A stretch of 64,000 nucleotides of DNA from Mesorhizobium sp. ES1-1 (GTDB taxonomy: Bacteria > Pseudomonadota > Alphaproteobacteria > Rhizobiales > Rhizobiaceae). The notes beneath the pieces were generated by a model, which saw only the letters and a list, made by a program, of their open reading frames with translations, did not search any database and was not told where the DNA came from. How positions within the stretch are numbered: position 1 is the first letter of the stretch; every line of letters begins with the position of its first letter. The translations under genes and the position numbers were made by a program. Shown in pieces: positions 51,778 through 59,243 of this stretch. Location: contig NZ_JAIUGX010000010.1 of the NCBI RefSeq assembly GCF_020164785.1, positions 1 through 64,000 on the forward strand, written 5' to 3'.

Positions 51778-52711
51778 AGCGGCGATGATTTGGAACGAGC
51801 CCAACAACAAGTCCCATTGGGATCCCGAACTCGATCAAGACTGGAGCCGTTTCGCCAATATGGCAATTCTCGCCGCCGATGCGATCGCGAGCGAGAACCC
51901 CGCCTTGACCAAGGTGCTGGGCGGGATATCGCCGATCGATGCCGGTTTCATGACGCGCATGAAGGAGTTTGGCGTGCTCGATCACGTCGATGCCGTGGCC
52001 GTCCACGGCTTTCCGCTCGACTGGAACCTCTGGCAGATCCAGGAGTGGCCGCAAAAGCTGGGCGAGATCGCGGCTGTCACCGAGCTGCCGATCTGGGTAA
52101 GCGAAGTCGGCGTGTCGACTTTCGGGGCCGAGGAAGTCCAGCTCTGGGGCCTGCGGCGAACCGCCGAACTGCTGCTTGGCAATGCCCCACGCATTCACTG
52201 GTACAGTCTCTACGACCTGCCGCGAGCATGGGGCGCAACGACCCGCCATCGCGAGGCAGAGGGCTCTTCCTACTACCGTCACTTCTACATGGGTCTGCTG
52301 CGCGAGGATGGCACACCCAAGCCCGCTCTTGAAGAGTTCGCGCGTTATACCCCGCAAATGGGGTTGGTGCAGTGGTTCCATTTCGAGGACCCCCGTCTCG
52401 ACGAGGCGGTCGCGTGGATGAAGAGGCTTGGCGTCACCAATTTACGAACCGGTCTTTCCTGGGCTGACAGTTTCAGGCCGAACGCACTGGACTGGTTCGA
52501 CCGGCAGATGGAGGCACTCGCGGATTTTGACGTCACCGTCACCTACTGTTTCACGCCGGAGCATCGCGGCCTGCAGCCGCATCACTCCAGCCCGCCGCAA
52601 ATAGCTGAGGAATTTGCAGAGTTCTGTGCGACGATGACCCGCCGCTACGCGCCAGGGGTTACCGTCGACACGGCACCGGAGTCGCGAGTGACCGCCATGG
52701 GAGCCCCGTGA
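51770..52711 (+). CDS. Glycoside hydrolase clan GH-A-like protein with permuted order
   Basis: A 313-residue protein. Residues 7-14 read IWNEPNNK, the acid/base NEP motif normally on strand 4 of a GH-A barrel, and Glu112 in PIWVSEVGVSTF resembles the strand-7 nucleophile. Yet residues about 210-300 (FHFEDPRLDEAVAWMKRLG, TNLRTGLSWADSF, FDVTVTYCFTPEH) look like strands 1-3 of the same fold, placed after the catalytic part. It may be circularly permuted or two partial domains. No signal peptide is seen, so it works in the cytoplasm. A role in trimming or transglycosylating the cluster product is inference. The frame stays open upstream into the methyltransferase but ATG 51770 fits. Confidence 0.8.
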   Translation: MIEAAMIWNEPNNKSHWDPELDQDWSRFANMAILAADAIASENPALTKVLGGISPIDAGFMTRMKEFGVLDHVDAVAVHGFPLDWNLWQIQEWPQKLGEIAAVTELPIWVSEVGVSTFGAEEVQLWGLRRTAELLLGNAPRIHWYSLYDLPRAWGATTRHREAEGSSYYRHFYMGLLREDGTPKPALEEFARYTPQMGLVQWFHFEDPRLDEAVAWMKRLGVTNLRTGLSWADSFRPNALDWFDRQMEALADFDVTVTYCFTPEHRGLQPHHSSPPQIAEEFAEFCATMTRRYAPGVTVDTAPESRVTAMGAP

Positions 52712-53071
52712 CCAACTTTGCAATGAGTTCGGTCCCGGCTCGACAGGCAGACCGGCTCCAGGCCACTGGGCCTTGGCCGCATCAGGGATAGGAAACAACC
52801 AGTCCACGCAACGCGAGCATGTCCCAGGCGATTGCATCAGACGATTGAATCGCAGTCCGACCGGATCCGACCCGATTTCAAGACCATGCAGTGGGTTGCG
52901 GAAGATTGACCTCATCTCAGCTTCAAGTTGACCTTTCAGAACGCGTCGCATCCGGGCCGAATGTTGTGCAGCTGCGAGGCGAATTGGCGCTGTTGCGAGA
53001 GGACGTTTGCAAACGTCAGCGGTATGTGGTGAGAGTGGCGGCAAGGGACTGTCATTTGTTAAGAGAAGCAT
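52712..53071. other. Intergenic region between the sugar cluster and nepR-like gene
   Basis: About 360 bases. Antisense frames here lack ribosome sites and familiar sequence. No exact EcfG motif is visible; the nepR-like promoter must lie in it but I cannot place it. Confidence 0.45.
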
Positions 53072-53248
53072 ATGCCTCGCACCAGCCCACCCGATCTCGC
53101 TGCCCAAGCCAGCCTGGGCGCAGATCATGAGATTACAACACTGTTGAGTGCCATCGAGCAGGAGAAGGTTCCTGATCGGCTGACGCAACTGGCAATCGAA
53201 TTGCAGAACGCGCTTGTCCAAAAGCGGCGGCACCAAACGACGAACTGA
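53072..53248 (+). CDS. NepR-family anti-sigma factor (short)
   Basis: A 58-residue protein, MPRTSPPDLAAQASLGADH..., whose second half (EITTLLSAIEQEKVPDRLTQLAIEL) matches the NepR pattern of an amphipathic helix followed by VPDR and a second helix. NepR holds EcfG-type sigma factors until phosphorylated PhyR removes it. An AAGAGAAG ribosome site lies upstream. Its TGA stop abuts the TAA stop of the EcfG-type gene on the other strand (53248/53249), whereas the usual arrangement is nepR followed by ecfG on one strand. Length and the VPDR motif support the call; it is short, so some doubt remains. Confidence 0.7.
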   Translation: MPRTSPPDLAAQASLGADHEITTLLSAIEQEKVPDRLTQLAIELQNALVQKRRHQTTN

Positions 53249-53860
53249 TTACCTGCCCCTGCCGACTTCCCGATCCCAGTGATTGTCGGCAAGGGGATGC
53301 TGTCTTTCCACCAGCGCTTGCGACGACGTCTCGCCCAAAACTTCCAATACACCGGCGCGAGCCCGATTGAGGCGGCTCTTAACGGTCCCAACCGCACAGC
53401 CGCAAATGTCGGCTGTCTCCTCGTAGCTGACGCCGAGTACACCGATCAGCATCAGAACCTCGCGCTGATGTTCAGGCAGCTTTTGGATTGCCTGGTGGAC
53501 TTCTTTGCTCTGGATAGACCAGTCTTGCGGGGCTTCCGTGACAGGACGGCTGGAGGCGCAGTCGAGGAGACCGGGCGCCTCGCGCACAGCAGCCTTGATG
53601 CGCGTGTAATGCGTGTTGCGCATGATTGTGAAAAGCCAAGATTTCATGCGCGTTCCCGCCTCGAACTTATCGAGATTGGCAAGGCCCTTGGTCAGGGTCT
53701 CCTGGACGAGGTCGTCGGCGTCGTCCGGGACGCGGCAAAACGTTCGCGCGAATGCGCGCAAGGCTGGAATGAGATCAACAATAGAAAGGCTGTCTGTGTC
53801 GATAGCAGCTGCAGGTTCTCTGGGTAACAAGGGTTGGACCCCCGAGCTTGATGGATGCAC
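53249..53860 (-). CDS. EcfG-type RNA polymerase sigma factor
   Basis: About 203 residues. Sigma region 2 reads LIPALRAFARTFCRVPDDADDLVQETL, FEAGTRMKSWLFTIMRNTHYTRIK, and region 4 reads LPEHQREVLMLIGVLGVSYEETADICGCAVGTVKSRLNRAR. This is the EcfG/RpoE2 general-stress pattern (EAPG after region 2, then DW). The start is uncertain: GTG 53860 is the first reasonable one; a variant promoter at 53870-53894 would leave almost no leader, so translation may begin further in. The frame runs open to 54073. It is probably a paralogue or the main stress sigma; no phyR is in the window. Confidence 0.88.
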   Translation of the reverse strand: MHPSSSGVQPLLPREPAAAIDTDSLSIVDLIPALRAFARTFCRVPDDADDLVQETLTKGLANLDKFEAGTRMKSWLFTIMRNTHYTRIKAAVREAPGLLDCASSRPVTEAPQDWSIQSKEVHQAIQKLPEHQREVLMLIGVLGVSYEETADICGCAVGTVKSRLNRARAGVLEVLGETSSQALVERQHPLADNHWDREVGRGR

Positions 53861-53869
53861 ATGATGTGG

Positions 53870-53894
53870 AATGTGCGAAGACGAGGAACGTTCC
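53870..53894 (-). promoter_or_regulatory. Possible EcfG-type promoter upstream of the sigma gene (variant)
   Basis: On the minus strand GGAAC (53894-53890), 17 bases, ATT (53872-53870). The last element matches only the TT of the consensus. If real it would make the sigma gene autoregulated. Confidence 0.35.
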
Positions 53895-53990
53895 TCCCCC
53901 ACAGCAACTCCCTTCGAGGTACTTAAATCGCCCCGATGAAGCCGCCAAGCCAGACAAAAAATCGGCGACAGAACAATTCCTAGTTCAAGG

Positions 53991-54015
53991 GGAACCAAGC
54001 TTGCCAACAGCAGTT
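53991..54015 (+). promoter_or_regulatory. EcfG-type promoter of the DUF1003 gene
   Basis: GGAAC (53991-53995), 17 bases, GTT (54013-54015), 22 bases before ATG 54038. It points away from the sigma gene. Confidence 0.7.
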
Positions 54016-54037
54016 CGGGGCGTTCACGGAGGCTGCA

Positions 54038-54601
54038 ATGGATTCTGGACGTACCGAGCCTTTGCGCTATCAAACAACGGTTCCGCCACCCCAGCCGAGC
54101 GGTCTGTCTCCGGTCCTCGAACGTAATCTGCAGGCCTTGACAAAGCGGCGCAAGGACGAGGAGGGAAACGCTTCACTGCAAGATAGAATAGCTGACGCCA
54201 TCACCAACTTTGCGGGCAGCATGGTATCGATTTATCTGCATATCCTCATCTTCGGCACATGGATCCTGGCAAACCTAGGGGTGCTCGGTGTCAATCCGTG
54301 GGATTCTTCTCTTGTGGTGCTGGCGATGATTGCGTCGGTGGAAGCGATATTCCTCTCCACTTTTGTTATGATCAGTCAAAACAGAATGGATCGTGCTGCG
54401 CGGCGGCGCGCTGAACTGGACCTCCAGACCAACCTCTTGGCTGAGCATGAAATCACGCGTCTCGTCGAAATTGTTTCAGCCGTCGCCAAGCACCTAGGGA
54501 TTCAAACCGGTGTCGATCATGAAGTGGCTGAACTGGCGAGGGATATCGCACCGGAAGCCGTACTCGATAAAATCGAAGAGAACGATCCCGAAGCTTCGTG
54601 A
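54038..54601 (+). CDS. DUF1003 family membrane protein
   Basis: A 187-residue protein with two transmembrane helices near residues 60-80 (SIYLHILIFGTWILANLG) and 92-112 (VVLAMIASVEAIFLSTFVMI), flanked by DRIADAITNFAGSM and SQNRMDRAARRRAELDLQTN, the signature of DUF1003. The function is unknown. An exact EcfG-type promoter and GGAGG ribosome site precede it. It is divergent from the sigma gene. Confidence 0.9.
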   Translation: MDSGRTEPLRYQTTVPPPQPSGLSPVLERNLQALTKRRKDEEGNASLQDRIADAITNFAGSMVSIYLHILIFGTWILANLGVLGVNPWDSSLVVLAMIASVEAIFLSTFVMISQNRMDRAARRRAELDLQTNLLAEHEITRLVEIVSAVAKHLGIQTGVDHEVAELARDIAPEAVLDKIEENDPEAS

Positions 54602-54722
54602 CCCCTATCAAGCTGTTCATTTTCGCAATTGAAAATCGGATTTTCCAACCAGTGAATGGCTCGCCGAGTCCGCGGGAGAGCCGACGCTCGGCTGCCATAG
54701 CCTTTGAGCCGGTCGCTGCTAG

Positions 54723-55715
54723 TCAGAGCGCGGCTGGCGAGAACTTATCCCTGCGGTCTCCTTCCTGGAGGGATGAGGCTTGCAAATTCGCCACCCTGTC
54801 GAGCATCCGAAGCACCGTCCGCGGGTCGCTGTGGTGCGCCATGTGGCCGGAATGCGGGACTATCTCTATCAATGATCCCGAAATCTCGGCATGCAAACGC
54901 TCCGCCTCATGCCGAGCATCGAATAGCCTGTCCCCTGCTCCGGCTACGATGCCGGTCGGCACATCGATGTCTCGATAGCTTGGCTTTCTCAAAAGCGCCG
55001 CGCCTAGCATCAGGCCTGTCTCCTCGCAGACAGATCGCAGCTGAGAAGGCCGGCTGGCAATTTCCCTTGTGGCCGCCGAAAAAACGTCGGAGATCGGGCC
55101 TGGCTGGAATATGGTTCGCATGGCCGATTGCCAGCCGAGCCTAACTCCCAGCGGCAGCAAGGTGTGGCGCAATGCCGTGCCGATCAGGGGCAAGGCGGGC
55201 AACGCGGCGATAGCAAGATCGAGCCTCGGTGGTGGATAGTAATACCCGGAGACGAGGACTAGGCCTGCGACCGACCGTCCATGCCTGCGCGCCATCTCCA
55301 GCGCGATCCAAGCACCCCAGGAATGTCCGAGCACAAGATACCTGCGAATTCCGAGGCTGAGCGCGGCTTCATGGAAAAGATCGGCCTGCCGGCGCGCCGA
55401 CCACAACACGCCGCGCGGTCGCGCGCTGCCGCCGAAGCCGGGGCGGTCGAAGGCGAGAACCCGGTGCTTGGCACTCGCTTGATCGAGAATGCCACTGATC
55501 GCAAAATCCTCAGCAACGGAGCCGTTTCCATGCAACAGGAGCAAGGGAAGCCCGCTGCCTTTATCGATGACGCGGAGGTTCACTCCACTGATCCGGATGG
55601 TCCGTCCCACCGAACCCTGGACCAGGGCCTTTCTGGCGCGCGCGTGATTGTAAGTGGCGAGCGCCAAGGCGGCGGCCGCAAGCAAGGTCGGCAGCTTTGC
55701 TCGCCTTGCGATCAT
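54723..55715 (-). CDS. Alpha/beta hydrolase, membrane-anchored
   Basis: A 330-residue hydrolase. An N-terminal hydrophobic stretch (LPTLLAAAALALATYNHA) is probably a signal anchor. The core shows LLLLHGNGSVAEDF (oxyanion), LAFDRPGFGGS, nucleophile elbow LVLGHSWGAW and the C-terminal His in VPHSGHMAHH. Substrate unknown; resembles haloperoxidase/esterase-type family members. ATG 55715 is preferred to 55754. I see no stress promoter for it. Confidence 0.88.
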   Translation of the reverse strand: MIARRAKLPTLLAAAALALATYNHARARKALVQGSVGRTIRISGVNLRVIDKGSGLPLLLLHGNGSVAEDFAISGILDQASAKHRVLAFDRPGFGGSARPRGVLWSARRQADLFHEAALSLGIRRYLVLGHSWGAWIALEMARRHGRSVAGLVLVSGYYYPPPRLDLAIAALPALPLIGTALRHTLLPLGVRLGWQSAMRTIFQPGPISDVFSAATREIASRPSQLRSVCEETGLMLGAALLRKPSYRDIDVPTGIVAGAGDRLFDARHEAERLHAEISGSLIEIVPHSGHMAHHSDPRTVLRMLDRVANLQASSLQEGDRRDKFSPAAL

Positions 55716-55869
55716 GGTAGCCTCCGGCGTCGGGGCTGCAGGGCGGCGCCGCACGGCCTGGCTCGCGAACTGCAGAGAAAAGGCCGGAGCGACGAGTGGT
55801 TCGACGCCGTCAACACATCGGCGCTTGCGCCGGGCCTAATGCCCACAGTGCGTGGGCTGAAGCAGCGGC

Positions 55870-56167
55870 CTACCGACACCGAACTGATCCTAGGAAGATT
55901 GGCGGCTTCGAGTCTTCGCAATGTCGGACGGACATCTGGGAACCTTTCGCAGTGCCTGCATCCCTGGCCGCGTCGCCTTGGTAGCCGTAGATGACCGACG
56001 CCAGCCCGGGGAAAATCTGGATCCCGGCCGATGACCCCCGCGAACAACGCGAAGATGAGGTAGAGCGTGCCGATATCCTTGTGGTCGGTCGAAAACAGCC
56101 AGCGGGTTATGCCCTTCAGCTTGTGAACTGCGAGACCGCCCTGAGCTGCTGGCGAATATGCACTCAT
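55870..56167 (-). pseudogene. ctaD: Remnant of cytochrome c oxidase subunit I (ctaD)
   Basis: From ATG 56167 the frame reads MSAYSPAAQGGLAVHKLKG, then ITRWLFSTDHKDIGTLYLI and FALFAGVIG, the N-terminus of subunit I up to the first transmembrane helix. The frame then breaks; in the next frame AGIQIFPGLASVIYGYQGDAA continues the homology after an apparent internal deletion of roughly a dozen residues, before unrelated sequence and a stop near 55870. None of the haem-copper ligands is present. Promoter and start are intact, with an EcfG-type site at 56207-56231, so a short peptide may still be made. Confidence 0.75.
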
Positions 56168-56206
56168 CACCGTTTTCCGCTTGAGCCGCCCCTTGCGACG
56201 CATCCG

Positions 56207-56231
56207 AACCATGCTTCAAGTTGATTGTTCC
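56207..56231 (-). promoter_or_regulatory. EcfG-type promoter of the ctaD remnant
   Basis: On the minus strand GGAAC (56231-56227), 17 bases, GTT (56209-56207), 40 bases before ATG 56167. Divergent from the site at 56255. Confidence 0.7.
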
Positions 56232-56254
56232 CTCTGCGGAATGGGTCACGGTCG

Positions 56255-56279
56255 GGAACATTTGCGGCAGGCCATAGTT
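56255..56279 (+). promoter_or_regulatory. EcfG-type promoter of the DUF2243 operon
   Basis: GGAAC (56255-56259), 17 bases, GTT (56277-56279), 44 bases before ATG 56323. Pairs divergently with the site at 56207. Confidence 0.7.
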
Positions 56280-56322
56280 CGGCTCGGGCGCTGACCCTGC
56301 GGGGCTGAAGGATCGACACTCC

Positions 56323-56478
56323 ATGCTTATGATTGCTGCGACACGGGTTCTGACGATCGTGGTTGCCGCGCTGATATCAGCCTTCTGGATCAAGGCTCGT
56401 CATGGTCTTCATGACCCCACGCCGGACATGTCGATGTTCACGCAACAGGAGCAGACTTTCCTGACATGGACGCCATGA
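56323..56478 (+). CDS. Small single-pass membrane protein
   Basis: A 51-residue protein with one transmembrane helix (MLMIAATRVLTIVVAALISA) and a short polar tail ending in TFLTWTP. It sits between an exact EcfG-type promoter and the DUF2243 gene, overlapping that gene by 13 bases, so translational coupling is likely. I recognise no family. It resembles small accessory subunits next to oxidase genes, but that is inference. Confidence 0.6.
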   Translation: MLMIAATRVLTIVVAALISAFWIKARHGLHDPTPDMSMFTQQEQTFLTWTP

Positions 56479-57272
56479 CCGCGAGGCTCGGCTCGAGAAC
56501 GCGAGCAGGCTGGCTGTTGCTCGGCTTTGCACTGGGCGGTTTCTTCGACGGCATCGTCCTGCATCAGATCTTGCAGTGGCACCATCTTCTATCAGGTCTG
56601 GGCGGCCCGGCGGGTTCCGACCTGCGCTTCCAGATCGTGGCCGACGGCCTCTTCCACCTTTTCATGTATGTACTCGCCGTCCTCGGCACGGTGCTGCTGG
56701 TCTCCGCGAGGGCTGCTGGCGCTCGGCCAGGATTAACGACCGATATCCTGCGGCTCGCCCTGATCGGGTTCGGCGTCTGGCATATGGTGGATGCCGTTTT
56801 GTTTCATTGGCTGCTGGGTCTGCATCGGATCAAAATGAACAGCGACGTGCCACTCGCCTGGGACGTGGCCTGGCTGGCCATCTTCGGTATCGTGCCGTTG
56901 CTGTTGATGATGGTGCTCCCCAACCGCGGGGGGCCGTCCCGCGGCGCTTCGGCTGCACTGTCGAGCATCGTGCTGCTGGCGGGGCTGGCGGCTGGCGTCG
57001 GCCCGCTCTTCAACCGGGCTGCCAATCCCATCATCGTCTTTCGGGCGGGTATGGAGCCATCGGAAATGATGCAGGCCGTTCAGGCCGCCGATGCCCAGCT
57101 TAAATGGGTCGATTCCAGCGGCACCGTCTGGCTGGTTGACCACATCTCATGGCGTGGATTGGCAGCCCTGTACGTACGCGGCGCCCTGGTCGTCAGCAAA
57201 ACGCCTGTCATGGCCGGGTGCCTCGCATGGACGGATACTGCCGGAGCAAGCAGCATTCCCGCCAGACTTTAA
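56466..57272 (+). CDS. DUF2243 family membrane protein
   Basis: A 268-residue protein with about six transmembrane helices and conserved His residues in FFDGIVLHQILQWHHLL, FHLFMYVLAVLG and WHMVDAVLFHWLLGLHRI, the features of DUF2243. Such His-rich membrane proteins are often beside cytochrome oxidase genes, consistent with the ctaD remnant across the divergent promoter. ATG 56475 is an alternative start. A strong hairpin follows at 57329. Confidence 0.87.
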   Translation: MDAMTARLGSRTRAGWLLLGFALGGFFDGIVLHQILQWHHLLSGLGGPAGSDLRFQIVADGLFHLFMYVLAVLGTVLLVSARAAGARPGLTTDILRLALIGFGVWHMVDAVLFHWLLGLHRIKMNSDVPLAWDVAWLAIFGIVPLLLMMVLPNRGGPSRGASAALSSIVLLAGLAAGVGPLFNRAANPIIVFRAGMEPSEMMQAVQAADAQLKWVDSSGTVWLVDHISWRGLAALYVRGALVVSKTPVMAGCLAWTDTAGASSIPARL

Positions 57273-57328
57273 GCCCGAGCGCCGACAGAAGCGGCGGAGG
57301 CGTTGCAGCCTACTTCCGGGCGATGGCA

Positions 57329-57357
57329 GCCCGCCTCGGGAGGGAACCGAGGCGGGC
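57329..57357 (+). terminator. Terminator-like hairpin after DUF2243
   Basis: Perfect 11-base arms GCCCGCCTCGG / CCGAGGCGGGC around GAGGGAA, 57 bases after the DUF2243 stop. No T-run follows; being between convergent genes it may serve both. Confidence 0.6.
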
Positions 57358-57518
57358 CGTGAATGCTGTTGTGAAGCCAGCATCCTGGCGTGGCACCGGG
57401 AAATGCCAAGCGACCACAGAACTGAGAAGCCTGGCACGTGTTCCCGCCCCAAGGCGAAAAAGATGGTCTGATCTGAGCTGGTTCAGACGCGCTATGTGGG
57501 AAGAGATACCAATGGAAT

Positions 57519-58706
57519 TCAGCGGTCGACGTCGCCAAGGACGATGTCCAGCGAACCAAGCACCGCAGTAACGTCTGCCAACATGTGGCCCCGACAGAGG
57601 AAATCCATAGCCTGGAGATGGGCAAAACTGGGGGAGCGTAATTTGCAGCGGTAAGGCTTGTTCGAGCCATCGGAGACCAGATAGACGCCAAATTCGCCTT
57701 TCGGGGCTTCCACCGCCGCGTAGACTTCCCCTGCGGGTACCCGGAACCCCTCCGTATAAAGTTTGAAATGATGAATCAGTGCTTCCATTGAGCGCTTCAT
57801 CGCGGCGCGCTTGGGTGGAACGACCTTTGCATTGGGAAGCGAAACCGGTCCGGCGCCCTCTTTGACGAGGAGGTCGATGCATTGGCGGATGATCTTGGCG
57901 GACTGCCGCATTTCCTCCATCCGCACCAGGTAGCGGTCATAACAGTCGCCGTTGATGCCCACCGGAATATCGAAATCGAGTTCTGCATAGCATTCATAAG
58001 GCTGGGACTTCCGTAAATCCCATGCGGCGCCCGATCCCCGAACCATTACGCCCGAGAAGCCCCACGCCCAGGCGTCTTCTTGAGAGATGCGGCCAATGTC
58101 CACATTGCGCAGTTTGAAGATGCGATTTCCCGTAAGAAGCGTGTCGAGGTCGCTCACGGTCCTCAGGAAAGGATCGATCCACCTGCCGATATCCGCGATA
58201 AGATCTTCAGGTAGATCCTGATGTACACCCCCGGGGCGGAAATATGCTGCGTGCATCCTGGATCCGCTGGCGCGTTCATAGAACACCATCAGCTTCTCGC
58301 GTTCCACGAAACCCCAGAGCGGCGGGGTGAGCGCACCAACATCCATGGCTTGCGTCGTGATATTCAGGAGATGAGACATAATCCGTGAAATCTCGGCGTA
58401 GAGCACTCTTATTATCTGTCCACGCCGCGGAACTTCGAGGGCCATCAGCCGCTCAATCGCCAGGCACCATGCATGTTCCTGGCTGATCGGAGCAACGTAG
58501 TCGAGACGATCGAAATACGGCAGCGCCTGCAGATACGTCTTGGCCTCGATCAGCTTCTCGGTTCCCCTGTGAAGCAAGCCCACATGGGGGTCGACCCGGC
58601 CGACGATCTCGCCGTCCAGCTCCAGCACCAGCCTCAGAACGCCGTGAGCAGCCGGATGCTGCGGGCCGAAATTGATGTTGAAGTTGCGGACTGAATTATC
58701 GGCCAT
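57519..58706 (-). CDS. nuoD: Orphan NADH-quinone oxidoreductase subunit D
   Basis: A 395-residue complete NuoD (49-kDa subunit), the normal length: NFGPQHPAAHGVLRLVLELDGE at the N-terminus with the quinone-site His, RVDPHVGLLHRGTEKLIE, and the C-terminal GSLDIVLGDVDR. No other nuo gene is adjacent, so this is a stand-alone second copy. ATG 58706 (MADNSVRNFNINFGP) fits the family; the open frame extends to 58955 across its promoter. An exact EcfG-type motif lies 39 bases upstream, so it may replace the main subunit during stress. Confidence 0.94.
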   Translation of the reverse strand: MADNSVRNFNINFGPQHPAAHGVLRLVLELDGEIVGRVDPHVGLLHRGTEKLIEAKTYLQALPYFDRLDYVAPISQEHAWCLAIERLMALEVPRRGQIIRVLYAEISRIMSHLLNITTQAMDVGALTPPLWGFVEREKLMVFYERASGSRMHAAYFRPGGVHQDLPEDLIADIGRWIDPFLRTVSDLDTLLTGNRIFKLRNVDIGRISQEDAWAWGFSGVMVRGSGAAWDLRKSQPYECYAELDFDIPVGINGDCYDRYLVRMEEMRQSAKIIRQCIDLLVKEGAGPVSLPNAKVVPPKRAAMKRSMEALIHHFKLYTEGFRVPAGEVYAAVEAPKGEFGVYLVSDGSNKPYRCKLRSPSFAHLQAMDFLCRGHMLADVTAVLGSLDIVLGDVDR

Positions 58707-58744
58707 GACAGATACCGGTTTTGCACATTTACTTGGACCGCCCG

Positions 58745-58769
58745 AACTATGCAGTTGTGTGTTCGTTCC
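58745..58769 (-). promoter_or_regulatory. EcfG-type promoter of the orphan nuoD
   Basis: On the minus strand GGAAC (58769-58765), 17 bases, GTT (58747-58745), 39 bases before ATG 58706. Confidence 0.7.
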
Positions 58770-58911
58770 ACGGCCGTGCGCGCCCTGCAGATGGCCCACG
58801 CCGTCGCGCAAGTGTGACGTCATGCCCGAACGCGACGCGGCGCGACCGTTAGAGCAACCCGGGTGCTGCACGGTAATTGTCGAGACATTGCCGCGAACTT
58901 CTTCGATGCCC

Positions 58912-58936
58912 GGAACAATCGGCCCACGCCACAGTT
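58912..58936 (+). promoter_or_regulatory. EcfG-type promoter upstream of small gene 59040
   Basis: GGAAC (58912-58916), 17 bases, GTT (58934-58936). The nearest plus-strand start is ATG 59040, about 100 bases away, so the leader would be longer than at the other sites. Confidence 0.6.
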
Positions 58937-59039
58937 CGAGCCCCGCGGCAGTCATGCTGCAGATCGGTGACCCGATCGTCCGCGCCGGCCCTTCCCAGGG
59001 CGCGGGCTCTTCGCACGACCGCCGGCAGACGATAGATTG

Positions 59040-59204
59040 ATGGGCAAGAAAGAAGACCAGACTGAAATCGCCGGCGGATGGGCCATCGAAGCCGTCTACT
59101 TTGCCCGAAAGTGCGGCCTCGCCAAGGAGGAGGCACTCGATATATTCAGGCGAGCCTATGAGAACGTCGATGATGAAGCCAAACGCTCCTCAGTGCACCG
59201 GTAG
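59040..59204 (+). CDS. Small protein, possibly DUF3606-like
   Basis: A 54-residue protein: GGWAIEAVYFARKCGLAKEEALDIF resembles the helix-turn-helix-like core of DUF3606 proteins, short stress-associated proteins of unknown role. The start overlaps TGA and has only a weak ribosome site (GACGATAG). A phosphoesterase gene begins 39 bases later and is probably cotranscribed from the EcfG-type site at 58912. Confidence 0.55.
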   Translation: MGKKEDQTEIAGGWAIEAVYFARKCGLAKEEALDIFRRAYENVDDEAKRSSVHR

Positions 59205-59243
59205 AAGCGGTCATCAAGCGCGCATTGCAGACGACAGGGGCGC

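Noticed and set aside
52442..53236. A 264-codon minus-strand frame across the cluster end and the nepR-like gene
   Set aside because: No family resemblance, and it covers three unrelated regions including the NepR-like coding frame.
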